Source of the DNA: Prorocentrum cordatum
Taxonomy: Eukaryota; Sar; Dinophyceae; Prorocentrales; Prorocentraceae
Assembly: GCA_963575745.1 (NCBI GenBank)
Contig: CAUYUJ010020527.1
Span: 574,464 to 638,463 of the forward strand
DNA: 64,000 nucleotides
Direction: 5' to 3'
Positions 20,225 through 29,879 of the stretch are shown here, one piece after another. Position 1 is the first letter of the stretch. The number at the start of each line of letters is the position of its first letter. The position numbers and the translations under genes are program-made. A model generated the notes under the pieces. It saw nothing but the letters and a program-made list of their open reading frames with translations. It was not told the origin of the DNA and did not search any database.

Positions 20225-20350
20225 GCCGAGAGTCGAGGGGTGTACGCCGAGGGTCGACCCTTGACCCTCGGAACCTTCGCCCTCGACCCTCGGCCGGGAG
20301 TCGAGTCGAGGGGCGGGCCCTCCCATTGACCCTCGGCCGAGGGTCGAGGG
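20225..20350. repeat. Short palindromic GAGGGTCGA cluster
   Basis: GAGGGTCGA and its reverse complement occur repeatedly, including an 18-bp perfect palindrome GACCCTCGGCCGAGGGTC at 20328-20345. Confidence 0.85.
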
Positions 20351-20635
20351 GCGGATCCTCGCCCTCTCCCAGCCGCCCAGAGGGCGAGGAGGACCCCGAG
20401 AGGCTCTCGGCGGGCAGGCGCCGGAGAGGTCCTGCAGGAGGGGCCGCCGAAGAGGCCCGAGGAGGCCCTCCGAGAAGAGAGCCCCGACGCAGGCCTCGGT
20501 GCTCTGCCACGCGCGGGCCACGAGGAGGGGGAGGGGGAGGGGACCCAGGCATCTGGCGCAACGCAAGAATCGGGACGGAGGCTTTTCATAATCTTCCAGG
20601 GCGACGGACCCCCTGGGTGCTATCCGAGCGCAGCC

Positions 20636-20762
20636 GATCAGCCGATCGGCTGATCGGCTGATCGGCCGCCGATCGGCTGATCGGCTGCTCGGCATTCTCG
20701 GCCGCTGATCGGCTGGTCGGCTGCTCGGTCGCTGAGCGGCTCGTAGGCTGGTCGGCCGATGG
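20636..20762. repeat. CGGCTGATCGG tandem palindromic units
   Basis: Ten-bp units of GATCGGCTGATCGGC and variants (GCTCGGTC, GGTCGGCC) run for about 125 bp. Each unit is close to self-complementary. Confidence 0.92.
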
Positions 20763-20764
20763 AT

Positions 20765-21020
20765 GATCCCAAGGCTGCCAAGAGGCCCATGTTGGCCCAA
20801 GAAGGCCCCAAGATGGGGAACAGGAGTTGAGATTTCGAGCCCTCCGCCCCCAGAGGGGGCCCGAGACCGCCAAGAGGCTCCCCACGAGGCCCCCCACGAG
20901 GACCCAAGAGGCCCTCAAGAGGCTTATAGAGATGCCCAAGCGGCCCCCGAGAGTCAACAGGCCCCCTTATGAGGCCCCCAGAGGCTTCAAAACTGCCTCC
21001 CATAGGCTCCCCAGAATTCC
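20765..21020. repeat. CCCCAAGAGGC degenerate minisatellite
   Basis: Loose 11-15-bp units (GCCCCCAAGAGGC and variants) of the same type as the second half of repeat R4. Other short patches lie at 19520-19600, 22705-22760, 26480-26640 and 26890-26935. Confidence 0.7.
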
Positions 21021-21179
21021 CCAGGAGACCCGGATAAGCATCCAAGAGGTCTTTGACTCAGACCCACAATCCAGGCACGGTGGCGGGATGGACCGAAGGC
21101 CAATCGATCCGCCGCCCTTTGTCGTCTTGCCACAAGGGTGCCTGGCGTGCCAGGCTTCTTCTGGTTTGGTGTTGGTTCT

Positions 21180-21625
21180 TTTCCCGAATATTCCAGATAT
21201 TCCCAGAGACTACTCTGAGCTTGCAGCGCACTCCCTGGAAAAATCTGGGATTTCTGGAACATCTGGAAAGCCCATTTTTTTTACCTGGTAGTCTTTGGGA
21301 AGATCTGGAATATCTAGAAAACACAAGGTTTTTCACCTGTGTAGTCTCTGGGAATATATGGAATACATGCAAAATCTGGAAAACACATGGTATTTCACAT
21401 GGGTAGTCTCTGGGGAGATCTGGAATATCTGGGAAATCTGGAAAACACATTTTTTTCACCTGGGTAGCTTCTGGGGAGATCACGAATACCTGGGAAATCT
21501 GGAAACACATGGTTTTTCTCCCGGGTAATCTCTGGGATAATCTGGAATACGGAGAATCCGGACAACACATGGTTTTTCACCTGGGTAGTCTCTGGGAAGA
21601 CCTGGAATATCTGGAACATCTGGAA
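21180..21625. repeat. 60-bp tandem repeat, about 6 copies, with one inverted unit
   Basis: Units carry CACCTGGGTAGTCTCTGGG, GAGATCTGGAATATCTGG and GAAAACACATGGTTTTT with spacing of 55-65 bp. The first unit (about 21182-21215, GAATATTCCAGATATTCC then CAGAGACTAC) is in opposite orientation, which gives a foldback at the array edge. Confidence 0.9.
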
Positions 21626-21634
21626 AACAGGTTT

Positions 21635-21636
<2 letters not shown>

Positions 21637-21672
<36 letters not shown>

Positions 21673-21705
21673 AGAGAGAGAGAGATAGAGAGAGTGAGAG
21701 AGAGA
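21637..21705. repeat. GA microsatellite
   Basis: GAGAGA run with two AA breaks, directly after the 60-bp array. Confidence 0.95.
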
Positions 21706-21774
21706 GAGACAAATGAACAGCAGCAGTCGAGGATGACGATGCGAAAAGGTATGATGACGTGTGGGGGGGGGCGA

Positions 21775-21912
21775 CCATATATGTGTATATATGTATATAT
21801 ATATAGATATACATATACACACATATATATACATCTATCAATATACATAGATGTGTGAACACACACATATATACATATATATATACATATATATATACAT
21901 ACATATATATAT
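21775..21912. repeat. TATACA-type microsatellite
   Basis: TATATG/TACATA alternations for about 140 bp, with short ACACAC patches. Confidence 0.93.
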
Positions 21913-22115
21913 ATGAGGAGGCCGGCACTTGACGTACGACACTAAGATGCGACATCTCTCCCTGCGTACGGTGCTCAAGTCTCTTCCGCTCAAGAACGAC
22001 ACGGGTGCGCCCCTGCTTCTGGGGCCCGCCTCCAGCCATGGGAGGCCGTGCGAAGGGCATGCACGCAGACCATGACTTGGGGCCTCCACGTGCGGGACAC
22101 AACACGCTTTCAGAG

Positions 22116-22276
22116 GGGCCCTGGGACACACAAGCAAATACACACAAATAGCAAGATACCCCATATTTTCCCATATTTTCTCGGGGCTTTGTTCTTCCCC
22201 CCCACTTCTCATGTTTTCCCATATTTCCTGGGGGTCGACGATGAATTGTGTCCGTGTGTATTTTTTCCCCTCCTGA
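22116..22276 (+). repeat. Dispersed repeat R6, copy 1
   Basis: It shares GGGGCCCTGGGACACACAA, AATACACACAAATA, CCCATATTTTC, TTTTCCTGGGAGTGGACGA-like and AATTGTGTCCGTGTGT blocks, ending at TTTTTCCCCTCCTGA, with 42289-42449. Each copy is about 160 bp. Confidence 0.92.
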
Positions 22277-22279
22277 ATG

Positions 22280-23380
22280 TCTCGTGCAGAGGCGGGCCTC
22301 TAAGCAACGAGGCCAAGATCAGCCCACAGCGGGCGCTGTGGACCAGGCCCTCTGGAACGATCTGAAGGCGTGTTGGACCGAGTGGACAATCAGAACGGCG
22401 AGAACGGTTGGAATCCGTGGCGCCTGGAAGCCCATTCCCCTGGGAGCAAGGACCCGATGCCGCCACGCCTCCTGCACAGAATGTCCGCTTGGCAACCTCC
22501 GACGCTGCCGGCCACAGACACCTGATACCTCGCGCTCAAGAAAGGGCCAGGGAGAGATTGAGGAATTGTCATCGCTTCTTCTGCACAGGGTGGCGAATGG
22601 CGGCGGAAACAGAACTCGTTGGGCCGTCTTGGATGGTTGGAACACCAAAACGGAGGAACATCCCAAATCCTTCAAACACCTAGGGTAAATCAATGATTTT
22701 TACTCCCTCGGGCCTTCCTGGAGGACCTCTTGGAAGCCTCTGGGGCCATCTTGGAAGCTGGCGAACACTCGGGTGCCCCCCCAACGAGATTCCGATGTTG
22801 CTCGATTCAGGGCTTCTGGAGTCGGGATAACCCGAGCCCCCTCGCGAAGGAGAGGGGCCCTCCTTCGCCAATGTTTTTCACAGCGCAATATTTTGGAGAG
22901 GGTTGGAGAGGGACGGTCAGGGAACATGCAGAGCACCACATCTCTCCAGCCGACTGCCAATCGCACGCGGCCACACACAGCCAGCCAAGCCCGATATAAA
23001 AACCCTGGACTCGCACAGTCCTCCTTCGCCAAATACTTCCTCACCTGCTGCGCGACCGCATCAGGGGTAGTGGGCTAGGGGGAATCCACCACGCATGGCG
23101 CATCTGGGCCCCCCCCTCCCTCACCTTGAGACGGGCGCGGAAATGTGTCCTCATGATTTCGTTGGCGACAAGAACAGGAGTATGGGACAAACTGGAGCAG
23201 GAATTAAGTGATAATTGAAGAACCGAACGAATGCGACACAGCGAGCGTGTCAGACGGCCCAGCAATTGGCAACCATTGTGAACGTGAATCACCAGAACAT
23301 GTCTGTGACTGCACCTCTCGAACCTTAGCGCTGCAGCCCCCTTCGCTAGGCTCTTCTGGCGCAGCAGTCGCGTATATGAG
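22280..23380. other. No recognised gene; one protein-like frame at its right end
   Basis: The stretch is mostly non-repetitive and AT-richer than average. A plus-strand frame from about 23208 reads as an ordinary mixed protein (ECDTASVSDGPAIGNHCERE, later NAKIREETKWHEQK) and runs into the first foldback element near 23420. It has no ATG and no recognised domain. It could be an exon remnant. Confidence 0.35.
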
Positions 23381-23615
23381 CAATGCGAAAATTCGAGAGG
23401 AAACAAAATGGCATGAACAAAAACTTTCGGAGCTGCGCGCAGATTTCTTGGATCTGCGCCGGACCCCCCTCCTTGGCGCGCGGAGCGCGCCAGGGGCTGC
23501 GTTGGAGGCGCCGCCAGGGGGGGGGGGCCCAGCGCAGATCCAAGAAATCCGCGCGGAGCTCCGAAGGTAAATGCTCCTGCAGCGTTGTTGTTCCTCGCTC
23601 TGGCAAGTTTTTCGG
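23380..23615. mobile_element. Foldback element F5, copy 1
   Basis: The inner arms TTTCGGAGCTGCGCGCAGAT, TTCTTGGATCTGCGC (23427-23461) pair with GCGCAGATCCAAGAAATCC, GCGCGGAGCTCCGAA (23533-23568). The outer part of the arms (GAGAGGAAACAAAATGGC) matches, in inverted form, the right flanks of copies 2 and 3. The loop holds GGCGCGCGGAGCGCGCC. Confidence 0.88.
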
Positions 23616-23847
23616 AACGGCGCTGGCCACAAGAGCGTCTGCGGCACCGCCCGAGCACGGGCACAGCCCTCCGATCACGTGGTAGCGCCTGCGCCGTCGA
23701 TCCTCCTGTCCCCACGGGGTCCGCAGACGGCTCCGCCACCGAAGCGCGCGGACAGCTATCGGAGGAAGGAGAAGACCGCCTCCACAAACTGGCCGACGAG
23801 GCCCTGCGGCAGCCGCGCCATCGGGCAGCTCAGGGGGCTCTCCTTGC
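23616..23847 (+). CDS. Unrecognised helical frame between foldback elements
   Basis: Between foldback copies 1 and 2 one plus-strand frame reads GQLSEEGEDRLHKLADEALR followed by AAQGALLAQRDAREKNRQ. It is charged and helix-like, with no repeats at DNA level. It has no ATG and no clear limits, so it would be an exon if real. The opposite strand is also open. No function is assigned. Confidence 0.2.
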
Positions 23848-24065
23848 ACAGCGCGATGCACGGGAGAAGAACCGCCAGATGAACATGAGCTTTCGGAGGC
23901 CCGCGCGGATGTCTTGGATCTGCGCTGAGCCCCCCTCCCTGGCGCGCGAAGCCCGCCAGGGGCGGTGCTGGAGGCGCCGTCAGGGCGGGGCCCAGCGCCG
24001 GTCCAGGGAAGCCGCGCGGAGCTCCGACGGCTTCTGTTTATGACGCTTTCTCCTCCTCGAGATGC
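23848..24065. mobile_element. Foldback element F5, copy 2
   Basis: AGCTTTCGGAGGCCCGCGCG with TTGGATCTGCGCTGAG at the left pairs with CCAGCGCCGGTCCAGGG and GCGCGGAGCTCCGACGG at the right. Outer arms GATGCACGGGAGAAGAACC and TTTATGACGCTTTCTCCTCC extend the inverted repeat. Confidence 0.85.
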
Positions 24066-24399
24066 AGAGGAGGCGGCGCCGAGGCCAGTCCTTCTGCGGT
24101 CGGACCTTCACAACAGCCCGTGGTCCCCTGGACACTGCGGCGTGGCCTCTGGCGGGCACGGGCAGCGCGGCGCGGCGCGGCGCGGGCGACTGCAGCTCGG
24201 AGCGCGCCTGGCGGAACTGCCTCGCGGCCTCTGCCAAGGTGCAGGGCGCCTCTTCCACCATGGCCGCCGCTGTTTGGCGGCGAGCCCGGGGGGGAAGTGA
24301 GGAGGGGCGGGCCTTCTCAAAGGCCGGAGGGCTTCTGGGAAGTACCGCCGACTTCCGAGAAGGCCTTCTCGTTCTCATTTCCCCCCTCGCTCGCCGCCG

Positions 24400-24585
24400 A
24401 GCTGTGCAGGAAGAAAAAACTGCACAACAATTAGCTTTCGGAGGTCTGCGCGGATTTCTTGGATCTGCGCTGAACGTGGCGGCGCCGGAGGCGCCGCCAG
24501 TGGGGGCCAGCGCCTATCCAAGAAATCCCCGCAGAGCTCCGAAACATTTCGTTTATGACGTTTTTTCTTCTTCGATGCTGGCGAC
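24400..24585. mobile_element. Foldback element F5, copy 3
   Basis: AGCTTTCGGAGGTCTGCGCG, GATTTCTTGGATCTGCGCTG pairs with CAGCGCCTATCCAAGAAATC, GCAGAGCTCCGAAAC. The right outer arm GTTTATGACGTTTTTTC matches that of copy 2. The copy is about 30 bp shorter in the loop than copies 1 and 2. Confidence 0.87.
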
Positions 24586-24589
24586 CGAA

Positions 24590-25205
24590 GCCAGCCGTGC
24601 TCGCTGTTAAGCAGATGCTGGACAGTGATCTGCTCCGGCGCGGGGGTCTTGTTCTTCACGGGCGGGAGCCGCGGCATTGCGCACGGCTTGGCGCACTGTG
24701 CGGCTCGCATAGGCTCACCCAAACCCTAGCACTCAACGCCGTGATCCGAGACGGCTGCGTAAGGAAGAAAAGAAAGCCAATCGCCAAGATTCGCGGTCCT
24801 CCGTTCCAGACTGCAGATCAGACGTATCCCCCAACCGACTTTTTACGACCAGGGAGGGATGGAACGAGCAACAACATCCGCCGACGCACCCGGCGCATAC
24901 AAGGGGGCTTTTTTTCCATTCAAGAGGTGGAGCAATTGAGGAGGAAAACTCACAAGAGGAGAAGGAGATGAAACATGTGGAGACACAGAAGTGTCAGGGG
25001 GAAGCCGAGGAGGAGCAGTATGATATCCTGGTGATGGTGACGACGATGACGACGGGGAGGGAATCATTAACTACTCGCCGATACCTTCGGCACCAACATG
25101 GGCAAAACCGCTCCACGACGGCTCGAGATGGCCACGGAACATCCCAAGCCTCCCTCGCTGTTTGCCTATGCGTGTCTCTTCCTCCCCCCCCGTCAACTCT
25201 TATGG
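24590..25205 (+). other. Mixed region with a basic-tailed frame
   Basis: A plus-strand frame from an ATG at 24555 (inside the foldback arm) runs 138 codons and ends with a basic tail (RRKTHKRRRR) at 24971. A second frame begins at ATG 24968, overlapping its stop. Neither is recognised. A block TTAACTACTCGCCGATACC, TTCGGCACCAACATGGG at 25067-25110 recurs at 26397-26440. Confidence 0.25.
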
Positions 25206-25421
25206 GCATCGTTTCTGGATGGGTTGGTGGGGATCCTTTTGTTTGCAACGCAACCGCAAGCGGACAGCCGCGCTGCGTCGTGGAGTCGCATGAAAACCAA
25301 GCCAACAACGGCCAGGACAGAGGCCAGGCACAACAGCAGGCGAGCGCTGGTGGGGATATTTTTTGATTGCGAGTGACGCGGAAGATGCCGCGCACCGTCA
25401 ACAGGGTCGATCAGCGGAAAA

Positions 25422-25577
25422 ATGAACAGGCCATTACGCGGACAGCGCAAGGGGAACGAAGACAACACGAGGCGGAAGAGTGAGAAACGGGACGAGAAGA
25501 ACAAGAAGCGAAGAGAAAAGAAAACACAACAGAGAGAGAGGAAACGCGCCGCAGCTCAGGCTCAGGCCAAGAAGTAA
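25422..25577 (+). CDS. Short, very basic ORF, 51 aa
   Basis: The frame starts at an ATG (25422) and ends at TAA (25575-25577). The protein is dominated by Lys, Arg, Glu and Gln (EDNTRRKSEKRDEKNKKRRE, later QQRERKRAAAQAQAKK) and would be a highly charged helix. Such a sequence suits the C-terminal tail of a nuclear or RNA-binding protein, but no family can be named. One copy of the GCTGGTGGGGATA motif follows the stop directly. AG-rich DNA of this kind can be open by chance, so confidence is low. Confidence 0.3.
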   Translation: MNRPLRGQRKGNEDNTRRKSEKRDEKNKKRREKKTQQRERKRAAAQAQAKK

Positions 25578-26353
25578 GCTGGTGGGGATACTTTTTGGTC
25601 CGCGGCTCCAAGGCGAGGGACATGGAGCGAGCACAACGTCCGGGGCGCGGTGCGTAGATAATTGGCGCGAGATTGCCGCAGACTCCAGCGGACAACACAC
25701 GCAGCGGCACATGCACATGCCAGGGACAAAATGCCCCTCATTGAGACGCATTTCAGCGTCTGCTGGTGACCGGCCCAGACAGCCCGGCTGGTGGGGAAGC
25801 AAAAGGCGCGGCAACCGGCAACGGAACGGGGGGGAGAAGTCGCCCTTGCGGCGCCAAGCTCCAGCCGAACCGCAATCGGAAGCAAGGCCGAGACGGACAG
25901 CAAGGCACCGTAAAAGCCGCGGGCGGAACGCGAGTCCGAGTGGCCAATGACCGGGCGGAACCCACGTGTGTGCACACAGATCCAGGCCGTCCAAGACCTC
26001 GGAAAAGGGGGGTGAGCGCGAGCGAGAGCAACTAACTCAGACTCACTGCAGCTCCACGAGCATACGATGGTGCGGCGAGGGAGACCCGACTCACCAAGGC
26101 TCACTGAAGCTGAGGTGTGGCTGATCCGCGTCAGAGCGCCATGCAGTAGAGGCAGACCACTGGTGTGCGCAACCTCCAGCCTGTAGCCTGTGCGCTCACA
26201 TCGTATCCGAATCACGCTGTTCGGGGGCACAACGATGCAATGTACTGACGAGGGCTGGTGGCTGTGGCTGCGCCGAGAATAGTGAAACGAACTCGAACCG
26301 CAGAAGGCTGAACCACTCAATGCAGGGCCGTTCACTTTGACGAAGCCAATCAC
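25562..26353 (-). CDS. Unrecognised open frame, 263 codons, no ATG
   Basis: A long minus-strand frame without internal DNA repeats. Its upstream limit codon is GTG, so no start can be defined. The sequence is Ser/Arg/Ala-rich with several Cys and His (for example VAHTSGLPLLHGALTRISHT). No conserved motif is visible. It could be an exon, a decayed element or chance. Part of the plus strand is open as well. Confidence 0.2.
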   Translation of the reverse strand: MIGFVKVNGPALSGSAFCGSSSFHYSRRSHSHQPSSVHCIVVPPNSVIRIRCERTGYRLEVAHTSGLPLLHGALTRISHTSASVSLGESGLPRRTIVCSWSCSESELVALARAHPPFPRSWTAWICVHTRGFRPVIGHSDSRSARGFYGALLSVSALLPIAVRLELGAARATSPPRSVAGCRAFCFPTSRAVWAGHQQTLKCVSMRGILSLACACAAACVVRWSLRQSRANYLRTAPRTLCSLHVPRLGAADQKVSPPAYFLA

Positions 26354-26399
26354 CAGCTGTGTGGCGGAGCTGGTGGGGATACGCGAAGCGTCAAGACCT

Positions 26400-27100
26400 A
26401 ACTACTCGCCGACTTCTTCGGTACCAACCTGGGAAACGCCTGCCACTTCCGAACCGTCCCTCCGAGGGCGCTTCGGAAGGGGGACGGAAACGCCGAGAGG
26501 GCTCTGGGCACCCGAGCTGCTCCAAGAGGGGTTGGGACGTCGCCAAGACAGCCCAAACAGGTCCGGACGGCGCGCGGTGCCCCAGGAAAACTCCCGAGAG
26601 AGCCCCCAAGGGGCTCCACGAAGGATGCAAAAGAGCTCCCGCCCCTCCCCGGGTCGAGGGGCCCGCGGCGCGGGGAGGGAGCCGCCCCCCTGTCCGGCGA
26701 GGCGCCCTCCTCTCCGCGCGCCTCTCCGTGCTTCTCCCTCCCTCGGCCCGTCGGGGAGCGGCCCCCTCCGCGCTCCCTCCCTCGCCGTCGGGGAGAGGGC
26801 CCCCACCACGAGTCCCAGACAACGAGGACCACGGGCAAGCTGCCTGGCCTTCCGTTCCAGCGTAACCCACTACGAAGTGGCCCAATCACCTCCCCAAGCG
26901 GCCCGCGAGGGGGCCCCGAGAGAGCCTCTACGAGGCCTGCGCATCCGCAATCTGAGCTGGCCTGGCATCGGCGTGCTGGCGGGGGGCGGGGCTAGGCGAG
27001 GGATGGACATACGAAAGCAAGCTGCTTGCGGAACCCCAGTGGGTATTGACGCCGCCAGGCTGACTGCCCCCCAATTGGATGACCTTCTCCTGGTCGATGC
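26400..27100. other. No recognisable gene; CCCCAAGAGG-type patches
   Basis: GC-rich sequence with the CTAACTACTCGCCGACTTC block at 26397-26440 and CCGAGAGAGCCCCCAAGG-like patches at 26480-26640 and 26890-26935. Frames open on both strands are not convincing. Confidence 0.5.
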
Positions 27101-27106
27101 ACCCGA

Positions 27107-27922
27107 TTGATTGCACGTAGTTGTCGTCCTTCAGCCTGGCCCCGGCTGCGGGGGAGAGCTCACCCGGCTGTTGCCGCCTGTGCTGTGGAAAGCAGTGTCA
27201 GCTTGCATTGGGGCAAAACAAAAAGTTACGGTCAGGAACTTTTGCATGGCGTCTGGCGTGGCTGCCTTGGTGAAACGCTACGCCCTGCGAGCGGATGGCG
27301 CGTCGCTCCTCTCCGCGGGACGGGAGGTTTCGGAAGGCTCGGGAAGTTGACGCTTGGAGACCAGGGCGTGGTCAGCGTGTCGCGCGGAAGCGTGGTGATA
27401 CGTGGTGGGCCAGAACCGGCGGCGCGACATTCTAAGCAAAAGTTTCGGACCGTAGTTCCACCGACCTGTGCAAGCCTTCAGCAAGAAATTCACCAGCGGC
27501 GTCCCCGTGGTTTGGCACTGACCGCGCCCCCTTTTCCTGCTGGGTGCAACGTGCCCCCTTTTCCTGCTGGGTGCAACGTCGAGGCGCGAAACATGGCGAT
27601 GCAATTGCACCTCACCTGCAACCGAAGTAACCCACATTCGAACTTGCGGGATCGACCTCACGACTGGCTGTCAAGTTCTGTGGAACGGCTACCGTGTGTG
27701 CCATCAGACTGGTTTGGTGCTCGTGGCCCTGCTTCCCCTCCGTCCATTGGGGGCTGCTTATATGAGGCCGCAATTGGTGGAGTTTGGGCAATCGCGCCGC
27801 ATCGCCGATGCACCGGAGACTTCGGGTTGGACGACATCGGTCCTCCGACCCCATCTGCTCCGGCCCCTTGGGGGCAGCCTGGATCCTCCCGCCAATCTCG
27901 CCATGACGGCAAGTGGTCCTGA
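27107..27922 (+). CDS. Unrecognised open frame, 271 codons, no ATG
   Basis: A mostly non-repetitive plus-strand frame. It begins with TTG, so its start is unknown. It carries a 27-bp direct duplication (27524-27550 and 27551-27577) that preserves the frame and duplicates a nine-residue APPFPAGCN-type segment. No domain is recognised. The minus strand is open for 127 codons over part of it. The preserved frame of the duplication is the only coding hint. Confidence 0.2.
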   Translation: MIARSCRPSAWPRLRGRAHPAVAACAVESSVSLHWGKTKSYGQELLHGVWRGCLGETLRPASGWRVAPLRGTGGFGRLGKLTLGDQGVVSVSRGSVVIRGGPEPAARHSKQKFRTVVPPTCASLQQEIHQRRPRGLALTAPPFPAGCNVPPFPAGCNVEARNMAMQLHLTCNRSNPHSNLRDRPHDWLSSSVERLPCVPSDWFGARGPASPPSIGGCLYEAAIGGVWAIAPHRRCTGDFGLDDIGPPTPSAPAPWGQPGSSRQSRHDGKWS

Positions 27923-28357
27923 GAGCGGCGGGTCCCAGACCCCAGGACTTTCCCGATGGCCAGCTCTCGCATAGGGGATTGACTACAGAGTTGATTTACT
28001 CCCAACTTGGTTTGCCGCTCAAGATGCAAGAAACGCGTAGTATAGTTATCGCCGGTCTACGTGACATGATGCGCATTGTTTCGCAGCTTCGGCGGGAAAA
28101 TCGACTTTGGGGTACATCAATTCTGTTGTCGATCCCCTACCCGAGGCTCTTCATCCCGCCTCGCTTCCTGGCTGTCCTATGGCCCGCGGAGGGCCCCAGG
28201 CTGCCAGCCCCCCTCCGCCGCCGCGCAGCGCTCTACAGCGATATCCCGATCCAGGACCGCGCCGCGCCAGCAGGCGCCGAGCAGGCGCGCGCGGCGGGAG
28301 ACGTGCCCTTTGGCCTCTTCGGGCGCCACCGAAGATGGTTTCCTGAAAAGGAAAGGA

Positions 28358-28457
28358 GGAGGAGGAGGAGGAGGAGGAGGAGGAGGAGGAGGAGGAGGAG
28401 GAGGAGGAGGAGGAGGAGGAGGAGGAGGAGGAGGAGGAGGAGGAGGAGGAGGAGGAG
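28358..28457. repeat. GGA microsatellite
   Basis: Thirty-three pure GGA units. Confidence 0.97.
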
Positions 28458-28730
28458 GGCCCGTACCACACCCTGAAAGTACCAAGGATGGAGGGTGGGG
28501 CAGGGACTGGAGTGAGGCTGCGAGTGCGCCTGCTCCTCCTCCTCCCCTGAGTTGCTCCCGGAAACGGCCTCTCGACCTGCACCGTCTTCAGGAAGTGCGC
28601 CGGCAGCCGCACGCGCGAGGGGTGCTCCCAGGCAGTCTGGCCGGTCTCCTGGGCAAGGGGTGGGCCGGGGGCATGGGCAAAACACGGTGCGCGCGCGAAC
28701 GGCCTGGCCGAGCGGAAGGGCTGATGGACA

Positions 28731-28905
28731 GACGATGACGATGACGATGACGATGACGGCGACGATGACGACGACGATGACGATGACGATGACGACGACG
28801 ACGTGTCGTCGTCATCGTCGTCGTCATCGTCATCGTCATCATCGTCGTCGTCGTCGTCGTCATCGTCGCCGTCATCATTGTCATCGTCATCGTCGTCGCC
28901 ATCGC
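28731..28905. repeat. Head-to-head GATGAC and GTCATC arrays (giant hairpin)
   Basis: A GATGAC/GACGAC array (28731-28803) meets its own reverse complement, a GTCGTC/GTCATC array (28804-28905), at ACGACGTGTCGTCGT. The arms are about 75-100 bp and could form one long hairpin. Confidence 0.95.
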
Positions 28906-28999
28906 GAGCAGGAATCTGGCACACAGACGCAGATGGACAGGCGCGCGGGAGCACACACGACTATTCGACGTCGGCGGGGGCGAAGGCGCGGAGCACGAG

Positions 29000-29330
29000 G
29001 GTTTCCGCTTCCTCTGTGGCCGCGGGCCGCGGCCGCGCTCCCTCCCGAACGCTGGCCGCGGGCCGCGGCCTCCCCAACACGGCGGACTCATAGCCCCGAC
29101 GCCGTGCTTTTTCGCGTCGCGGACCCCTGGAGGTCTGGACCCCTTCCCAAGGACCGGCTTTCCGTGTTTGTCTTTCAGCGCCCGAAACCGGAGACTTGAA
29201 AGACCGTCCGTCGGGATGTCTTCACGGCGGAAGGGGGTATTCGGGGGCAGCGCGTCCTAGGCTCGCGCGCAGTTCGTGCGCAGCTTCCGGGCAGCGTTCC
29301 CGAAGCGCGCTCGCAGCTTCTAGGCAGCTC
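29000..29330. other. No recognisable gene; GGCCGCGGGCCGCGGCC duplicated
   Basis: GCCGCGGGCCGCGGCC occurs twice about 35 bp apart near 29020-29070. Nothing else is recognised. Confidence 0.5.
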
Positions 29331-29336
29331 CTACTG

Positions 29337-29580
29337 CTTTGACAAACTAACAGCAGTGTTCAAATACGTGTCACGCAGCTGTCATGCGCGCAAGGCACGT
29401 GTTGGCGGCGCACCCCCTTCAATGTCAGTCATCGTGGAACTTCCGAGTCTTCGCAACCCGCCCAGACCGCGTGTCGCTCTGCTTTGGGGGCGACACTGAC
29501 TGGGTGGAAGGGAGCGACATTGAAGTGGCGCGTCGACCGCTTCTGAAGCTGATCTTGTCGAAGGCTGTAGGCGGCGCTTC
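29337..29580 (+). repeat. Dispersed repeat R7, copy 1
   Basis: It shares with 43973-44219 GACAAACTAACAGCAG-like, GTGTCACGCA, AATGTCAGTCATCGTGGAAC, TTCCGAGTC, CGCGTGTCGCTCTGCT and GACATTGAAGTGGCGCGTC, in the same order over about 245 bp. Confidence 0.88.
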
Positions 29581-29739
29581 CTGGGCACGCGCCCAGCTGC
29601 AGCGCAACGCTTCCCGGGCTCGCGCGCAGCGCCCCGGCTGCATCGGCTGCCGCTCCGCCCCCAGTGCCCGCGCGCAGGCGGGCAGGCGCACCGACAGGGT
29701 GCCGGCCCGCCTTGGAGCGCCTGCCGAAGAGAGGGAGAG

Positions 29740-29790
29740 AGACTGAGAGAGAGAGAGAGAGAAAGGGCGAGAGATAGAGAGAGAGGACGA
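29740..29790. repeat. GA microsatellite
   Basis: GAGAGA run with minor breaks. Confidence 0.93.
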
Positions 29791-29879
29791 ATTCGGGCAG
29801 AGAGTCTGTCCAGGCCCGCGGGATACAAGCTCCCGCCGGACTTTCCCCTAGCGGCGGGGACGTGCCGCGGTGAGATGCA

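Larger units (their letters stand above)
25207..26380 (+). repeat. Five scattered copies of a GCTGGTGGGGATA motif
   Basis: GGTTGGTGGGGATCC (about 25214), GCTGGTGGGGATATTTTTT (25349), GCTGGTGGGGATACTTTTT (25578), GCTGGTGGGGAAGC (25788) and GCTGGTGGGGATACGCG (26368) lie within 1.2 kb at irregular spacing. The sequence between them is unrelated. They may be ends of small insertions. Confidence 0.65.

Noticed and set aside
24718-24732. CAAACCCTAGC, telomere-like
   Set aside because: A single occurrence of the heptamer, not tandem.
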